Source of the DNA: Sphagnum compactum
Taxonomy: Eukaryota; Bryophyta; Sphagnopsida; Sphagnales
Assembly: GCA_965153455.1 (NCBI GenBank)
Contig: OZ234494.1
Span: 27,891,354 to 27,955,353, forward strand
DNA length: 64,000 nucleotides
Reading direction: 5' to 3'
A model generated the notes under the pieces. The model saw only the letters and a program-made list of their open reading frames with translations, was not told where the DNA came from and did not search any database. Every line of letters starts with the position of its first letter. Position 1 is the stretch's first letter. The position numbers and the translations under genes were made by a program. This document shows positions 58,020 through 64,000 of the stretch, in pieces.

Positions 58020-59189
58020 GGCAGCTTCCACACATGTTGTAGAATAAGAAAATAATTTTGTTCAAAAAAACAATATTTAAAAAATATTCTCGTAGATTCT
58101 TTAATCTCCTTTTTCAAAATTTTGGTGATTGAATTTTTTCTTGTTAAAAATTTCAACAATACGTCTGGAAATAATAAGTTCAGACGGGCCAATTGGCATT
58201 AAAGAACTTGCAACTATCTTTGCTCTGCAAATTTGATGGTTCTTGCATTTTGTTTTCCAATATTGGCAAATCTAGGAGCCTTAAATGACACAAAATTAGA
58301 GATGTATCTTCTTTGATAGCCAAGTCTTACGGTAAGCACTAATGAAAAAAGGAAAAGGTTCCAACTTATTCGATTAAAGTACATGGATTGTTTTGAAAAT
58401 TCCATGAAATGAACTTTTAAAAAAAAACTTACATATACTTGTTCATTATTATTCCTTCAATGCCTCTTACAAAACTAAGAACATGATTAAGAATAAAAGA
58501 AAATATTTTAGCACAACTTGAAAAAAATAGTGAAAAAAAATGATATAAAATTAAAATAAAATAAGTAAAATATAAAGAAATAAAGAAATGTAAAACTAGG
58601 AAATATAATAAAGAATAAAATAAAAAACATTGAGTAAGAAGAAGAAAAGAATAATATAAAAAATAACAACTAAATTTTTAAAAAAAAAATGAAAATAAAA
58701 ATAAAAGAATGGAGGATGGAAATAAGGGGGGAAAATGCCCATCTAAGAGGACTTCACGGCCTATTAGGTAGATGGTAATGATGACATCTGGTAGGAAAAA
58801 TAAAAAAATCAAGGCCCATGAGTGGCTAATATTTTGAAAATGGCTACTTTTAACCATTAGCCCCCCCTTCTCCCATTATGAATTTGTAAAAAAAAATCAA
58901 CCCCCTCCCCTTCCTTAGCCATTCAACGCCCTAAAGCAGATTTAAAAAAAAAAAAACCCCCTTCCCCCTCCCATCCCCCTTCAACATATTTTTAAAAAAA
59001 AACCCTGACCCTCCTAGCCACTCAACAATGAAAAAAAAATTCAAAAAAAAACTAACCCCTTTCCCCTCCTCCTTCCACATGTCAAATGAAGGAGAGAAAA
59101 AAATTAATTAATTAAACCAACCCTAACTCCCCCCCCCCTTATGAACTTGTAAAAACAAAAAACCCCTCTCATCCCTTCTCAACATAGAA
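58020..59189. other. A-rich spacer with partial C-rich modules
   Basis: 58020-58860 is AT-rich and non-coding and unlike the flanks; 58860-59189 returns to partial copies of the C-rich modules. Confidence 0.55.
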
Positions 59190-59973
59190 AAAAAAAAACC
59201 CCCCTCTCATCCCTTTTCAACATAGAAAAAAAACTCCCTCCCATCCCCCTTCAACATATTAAAAAAAAAAACCCTTGACCCCCTGTCCCTAGCCACTCCA
59301 CAATGAAAAAACAAAATTAAAAAAAAAAATCATCCCTTTCCCTTCCTCCTTCCACATGTCAAATAAAAACATTACCCTCCACCCCCCTCCCCCTCAACAG
59401 TAAAAAAAAAAAAAAGAAAAAAAATCAAGGTGCACCCTTTCCCCCGGTGCACCCTTTCCCCCGTCCCATAATGAATTTGTAAAAAAAATTACCCCCTTCC
59501 CCTCCCTAGCCTCTCCACAATGAAAAAAACATTTCCAGAGCCCCTAAATTAACCCCTTTCCCCCCTCCTCCTTCCACATTTTCAATGAAGGGAAAAAAAA
59601 AAACATCAACCTCCAACCCCCTCCCTCCCCCTAAACAGTCAAAAAAATGAAGGAAAAAAATGAAGGTGCACCCTTTCCCCCCTCCCACAATGAAGAGAAT
59701 ATAAACCCTGACCCTCCTGGTTCAGTAAAAAGTAATTTATGAAAGTTACAAGCAATAAAAAAGTAACAAAAAATAACAAACCTTACCCCTTTCAGGCGTA
59801 AAAAGTAATTTATAAAAATTACGAGCAATAAAAAAAGTAACAAAAAGTGAAAAAGGTCAACAACAACAGCCTGCCACTACGTAAAAAAAGCCTCCCACTA
59901 CACCCCCTTTTTTCTGGTCAAACAGCCTCCAGCCTGAGTCCTTACGGGCGTAGTGGCCAGATCATATGTATAG
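59190..59973 (-). repeat. C-rich array ending in inverted-repeat end B
   Basis: Direct paralogue of 57200-58019 with the same order of modules. Its last 270 bp include the two GTAACAAAAA/AGTAATTTAT units, a GTAGTGG-containing subterminal zone and the terminal GATCATATGTATAG at 59960-59973. It is the closest match to the left end at 45900. Confidence 0.8.
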
Positions 59974-59974
59974 G

Positions 59975-62940
59975 TGAGAGCACCACATTGTCAAGTCAGA
60001 TGGTAGGCACGGCAATCTCTGAATTGATGCACCCAGAAGATGCAACTTGTGATTTCATTTCTCGTAGCCCCGGTCAACATGACTTACTCCTTCCATGTGT
60101 GCGGTCCCCTCAGCTGCCGTACCTGCAAGGACTGGAGCAGCTCTTGCTCTCAAATCTGCAGCCAATACGGGTGCTCCATACAGTGAACTTACACCCAGTG
60201 AAATGCAATAAACTCACCGAGTGTCCTTTGGAATTTGTTACATCCTCTCAGGACCTGGTTCGATGCTCACTTTGGCAACATTAACAATATTCTGAAGACC
60301 ATCAGGACATGTCGGATGGTAACAGGCTGCTACGGCAGGAAGAGAATAAATTCAGATCCAATATCAAGTCTTTAGAGCCTCTGATCTTTATTCAACCTTC
60401 AATCAGTTGTGGACGTGAATTCCACCCTCCAGAGTTACCCGCAGAATACACTTTGATTTCCGTTGACCGAGTGGCATTAAGTATGCAAAGAGCCTAATTT
60501 GTACAAGACTGAGTTTTGCCGGAGACTTTCCCCCATATCACTGCAATCTGACCACCTTCCGACCTATGAAAATAGCCTCTGTGGTGATCCTAGAGGATAT
60601 GCGTGTGGCAAGAGTAGCCGTTTGTTGCCCGAGCCCGTGCAACCCGTAGCATTGCCGGTCTACAGTCGAATGGATCGCTCGATTGACTTCTTGTCGCTCA
60701 TGTTCCGTCGGGCTCAACCTGATGTCTCTGTGGGGTCCATCGGGTTGGAGGTCCGATGGTCTGTGCGCCATTGTACGCCAAAATGCTACGCTCTTGAACC
60801 GGTTCCGCTATTGCAGGTGCTTCCGCTCCGTATGTACTCCTCTTGCCTTTTTTTTTTTTTTTTTTTTTTTTTCTGTCTGTTCGTTTTGCTGCGTTGACCG
60901 GAATGCGCCTCGAGAATTGGTGGTTTTCCTTTGGGGCTCTGTTGGTGTGGTGCGCGACGGGTTTGTCGTCCCTCCGCCCACGGCAAAGACCCATGTGGAT
61001 GTGTGTCCCGCCTCCCGTGCCCGATCTAGCCGGCGGAGTGCAACACCTGGGTGTTCCTGGCATATGCTGTATGCAATGTGACCACCCTCTCTTCTGTTTT
61101 GTTGTGTCCATTTGTTGCTCGGGCCCGTGCAACCTGTAGCATTGCCTTTCCAGGTCTTTGTCTTAAGTCAATTAGGCCTTTAAAGGTTGGTGATTCGAGG
61201 ACGAGCGAATGTACTTGTGGTCAAGAACATGGAGCCCCCCATTTTTCTTGCTTCGCCACAGACAGGCAGATCGCAGAGGAAGGGGCTCATGGGTACAACC
61301 ACTCGGAGAGCTCGGTCTGCTGGGCAACAATTCAATGGAGGGGAGAGAAGAAGAAGCTCATTTCTATCAAGATATGGGCTCATTTTGGCACAGTCAGATG
61401 CCGACCGAAATGGAAATTTGTTTTCTGCACCTTCCAAATCTCAGCCTTCACGGAGGCTTATGTCTCCTCGCTCACCTTATGCTTCTGCTCCCTTGATATG
61501 GCAAAATCCTCAGAACGAGAAATTGTTGAAACCAGGTTGTTCCATGACACCGGCTCCCTTGAGGAGGGTTTCGGCATCTCCGTCAAAGGCCTCCTCTGGT
61601 GGTATGCAGGATGTTCACAAGCAGAGGCTTGCACCGATGGCAGAAAAACAAACGACTCCTTGCAGAAGCTTTGCCTCTTCATTACAAGACTCTTATACCC
61701 CACGGCAAGGCACACAGAGGGAGAGAACCGAACCCTCTTCCAGAGCTCCACCCACTTTGAGAATCTCGAGAAGTAGGGGAGTTCCCTCAGGTCAAAGTCT
61801 GGTGCTGTCAGTGAAAACTGTTTCTGTGCACCCAAAATACACAAGGGAGAGTGCCCACACACCGTCAACAAATGAGCCTTCGGCACCAATTCTGTCAAAT
61901 CCACCTCTCGTTCACTGTACCCGGGACAAGGCAATCCAGGAGACAGAACTCCATCTCCGTTGAATGTTAAGACTTATCGTCGCTGGCAATTCCCATCTCC
62001 CTTGACACCTCTGGCTTCTCCATCGATCGCTCTTTCTTCCCAACAAGGTGTTTCTTGTACCCTCTTCTTGAATAGAATAACATTATGTATAGTTCGGTCT
62101 AGTGGTATTATATAGCTCATGCATAATTGTTGTTTTGCCTTAAACCAGCAACCCAAATAGCCCAGTGGTGGGTTCGTAGCTACCCTGCAAGCAACTAAAT
62201 TGGCCTTGTTAATGGCTTAAAAAAGACCTCTTCTCAAAGTGACTGCAGCTCCTTTTGGAGTCAAGAGACACCGGAACTTACAATCTGTCAATAGACACGA
62301 TGAACCTCTTTTTGTTTCTTTCGGCATGAACCCCTTTCCTGACATGATCCTATTGCTTCCGATGGGAGATACATATCTACACTGGTTTATCCAGAAGGTG
62401 GAAAAAAACATGGGGGTGAAAGAACTTAAAGCACTGTTCATTCAGGGAGAGAACCGGATGATCTCCATACGAGGAACAAATCTAATGTTCCTGCTGTTGG
62501 TGTATGGGCATTTTTATAGGATATTATGAGCAAGAAGCTGATGAATCGACCAGACAGATGTTGCATCTACCGAGCTCGCAACCGTCCCAGCAAAATCGGC
62601 AAGACAAGGGAGGCCCGATTGTTACAAACGGAGCTGTTGTTCCCCAAAGAGGGGGTGCTCCTGGTACTAAAATTCACTGCATCCTCTTCACTGATTTTCT
62701 CCCTGCAAGCACATAATGTTGGTAAATGCATTTCTCTCGTACTCCCGGTTCTGAAAGAGCTGTATATGTGATGGAGAGTTATGAAATAGAGTCCTCTTGG
62801 CCCGTTGTGATCCGGATTCTTTTGCAACAATCTTGGGTATCAGTACGACATCCACTGAACTCGTGCTATACATATTTAATGCTGCAAGAAGTCTGTAGGA
62901 ATTAGAAACTCTGCGTTACAGCAAGTTAAAATCAAGGACT
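59975..62940 (+). other. GC-richer coding-like region, unidentified
   Basis: Base composition rises sharply after the inverted-repeat end. Several plus-strand frames look protein-like: 59847-60284 ([20 protein letters not shown]), 60309-60497 (GREFHPPELPAEYTLISVDR), a Ser/Arg/Pro-rich frame at 61187-61963 (LRRVSASPSKASSGGMQDVH) and 62239-62529 (FVSFGMNPFPDMILLLPMGD). None carries a domain I know, frames change often, and no consistent exon chain was found. It could be exons of one diverged gene, several gene fragments placed together, or a pseudogene. Confidence 0.3.
60541..61146. repeat. Flanking direct duplication with 25-base poly-T inside
   Basis: The block TTGTTGCCCGAGCCCGTGCA...GTAGCATTGCC at about 60624-60658 recurs with a few changes at 61112-61146; TGCAATCTGACCACC at 60543 recurs at 61074. 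Between them is a run of 25 T (60848-60872), that is, an A tail on the minus strand. Confidence 0.65.
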
Positions 62941-63243
62941 TTGCATGCAATTGTAGTTCTCTTTCTGGCGTCTTACCCTGGTTGGTATGTGGGTGGTTTC
63001 AAACTGGGGTGCATAAAAGATATGTGGGAGCAACAGAAAGACGCATGGAAAAAGAGGCAAGTATCATACGATCCCGAAGACAAGGCTATCTTGGATCCAA
63101 TCTTTGCAGAAGCAGCAGCAACTAACAACCCCGATCGAAACCCAAGTCAGAACTTCAACGGATCAGATTATTTTGAAGCTTTGGTGAGAGATGTTCCTTT
63201 GCATACTACGTTCGTAGTACCTGCTTTCCTGGTCCGGTCCTGA
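62941..63243 (+). CDS. Hypothetical open frame, unidentified
   Basis: About 100 codons (from about 62941; an ATG follows at once) with a hydrophobic start (VVLFLASYPGWYVGGFKLGC) and a charged, protein-like middle (EQQKDAWKKRQVSYDPEDKA, LDPIFAEAAATNNPDRNPSQ). It lies about 400 bp upstream of the 5'-nucleotidase exon on the same strand. I do not recognise it. It may be an exon of the uncharacterised region before it. Confidence 0.3.
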   Translation: MHAIVVLFLASYPGWYVGGFKLGCIKDMWEQQKDAWKKRQVSYDPEDKAILDPIFAEAAATNNPDRNPSQNFNGSDYFEALVRDVPLHTTFVVPAFLVRS

Positions 63244-63649
63244 CACTAGGCTAGCTCATCCTTCCATCGACGCTGGGCCTTCGTGCCATCAGACTTATTT
63301 TTTCTGTTCGTACTGCAACACTTACGCTGTATGTGCTGTTATATTTCTCTTAAGACTCCCAAACCCCCTCTCTTTTGATGGCTTTAGAGATTGAGGGATT
63401 GGACTCAAGTACAGAGATTGCAACGATGAAAACACTAGGTAGGCAGAGGCATATCTACAGAAGCTGCAAATTTCTGTAAGCACTTTGGTGCTCTTATCGA
63501 GCTATACTTGATCTCTGAGATCTGAGCGATCTTCAATCAGCGAGGGTCCTTGAACAACAAAGAAAGGAGGAAACAGGAGAGACCGTGATAATCAATCGGG
63601 GTGCTGAAAGCAGGTGCATTCGAGGGATGCTTAGAGACTACTCTTGCAG

Positions 63650-63785
63650 AAATACTGGGCAGAAACAGTACCCACATGGAAGACCATCACGAGGAATTTT
63701 TTGCAGCCGTACACTAAGTTTGCGTACAATCACCACTACTATCGGATATGACATGGATTACACCCTCGTCCACTATAATGCGAAG
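63650..63785 (+). CDS. HAD-superfamily 5'-nucleotidase, N-terminal exon (partial gene)
   Basis: After a CTCTTGCAG acceptor the plus strand reads YPHGRPSRGIFCSRTLSLRT and then IGYDMDYTLVHYNAKV. The D-M-D-Y-T is the HAD motif I nucleophile site, and RGIFC-R-L-LR-I-IGYDMDYTL-HYN is the hallmark of the plant HAD-type 5'-nucleotidase family, whose members dephosphorylate nucleoside monophosphates. The exon probably ends at AAG before GTGAAA (63785/63786); the expected following WEGRAY motif is not in the last 200 bases, so the rest lies outside the window. The extra threonine in TITTTIG is unusual. Confidence 0.8.
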
Positions 63786-64000
63786 GTGAAAACAACACCA
63801 TTATCTCTAGCATACGTGATCTTTGAGCAGGCATGCCAAAGTCTCAGTCAATATGGTTCATGCATGGCGAGTATGAAAATAAGCTCCCTTAATGTGTGCC
63901 AGATGACATTCGTCAGCAGAAGAAATACGGAGTCGGTTCGTTTTGGTGCTCGATTCCTGTACAACTATCCTCATGGCCTGCTTGATTATCCGCGCCTCTT

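Noticed and set aside
45900-59973. Helitron explanation for the outer element
   Set aside because: The terminus does not start TC or end CTRR, and no Rep/helicase is present; the ends are inverted, which Helitrons lack.

Overview
This is a window of a large, AT-rich, repeat-dense land-plant nuclear genome. Three things point to a plant: an intronless PLS-class pentatricopeptide-repeat (PPR) gene, a TFIIB gene with six compact exons whose protein is plant-like, and Ty1/copia and Ty3/gypsy elements that both use the initiator-Met tRNA primer site. The style of the PPR array (repeated LVDMYAKCGS and GHVKCGQGQKALELF motifs) looks to me like a seed-free plant, perhaps a fern, but that is inference and the species is not identified.

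Layout. 1-9.9 kb is mostly gene-free and holds a decayed copia-LTR scrap (3.1 kb), a MITE-like repeat (5.7 kb) and an old solo gypsy LTR (6.14-7.14 kb). 10.49-13.56 kb is the PPR gene, with seven 303-bp units in register and a frameshift that cuts off its DYW domain. 13.7-23.6 kb is non-coding, rich in tandem repeats, with a scrambled PPR relic at 20.9-21.1 kb and a nested 42-bp array at 21.3-21.9 kb. 23.67-26.66 kb is a TFIIB gene on the minus strand, followed on the plus strand (26.7-30.7 kb) by a possible but unidentified multi-exon gene. 35.93-42.09 kb is a complete, recently inserted copia element with a perfect 5-bp target duplication. 48.61-54.20 kb is a complete, recently inserted gypsy chromovirus with a perfect 5-bp target duplication and a large internal deletion.

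The most unusual part is 45.2-60.0 kb. A degenerate GC-richer minisatellite abuts a roughly 260-bp end sequence beginning CTATACATATGATC. The same end occurs in inverted orientation twice more (58.02 and 59.97 kb), so 45.9-58/60 kb could be one large terminal-inverted-repeat element. Just inside the left end is the wreck of a gene for a C2H2 zinc finger plus a GIY-YIG endonuclease, and upstream of its start lie two 65-bp direct repeats, each with an internal inverted repeat. The gypsy element later inserted next to it, apparently into a coding-like segment. No reverse transcriptase or recognisable transposase belongs to this outer element, so what moved it is open.

60-64 kb is GC-richer and coding-like but I could not identify most of it; at the right edge one exon of a HAD-family 5'-nucleotidase starts and runs out of the window.

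How parts relate: TFIIB, PPR and 5'-nucleotidase are independent host genes. Everything else is mostly transposon and satellite sequence in different states of decay. No tRNA, rRNA, CRISPR array or organelle insertion was seen.
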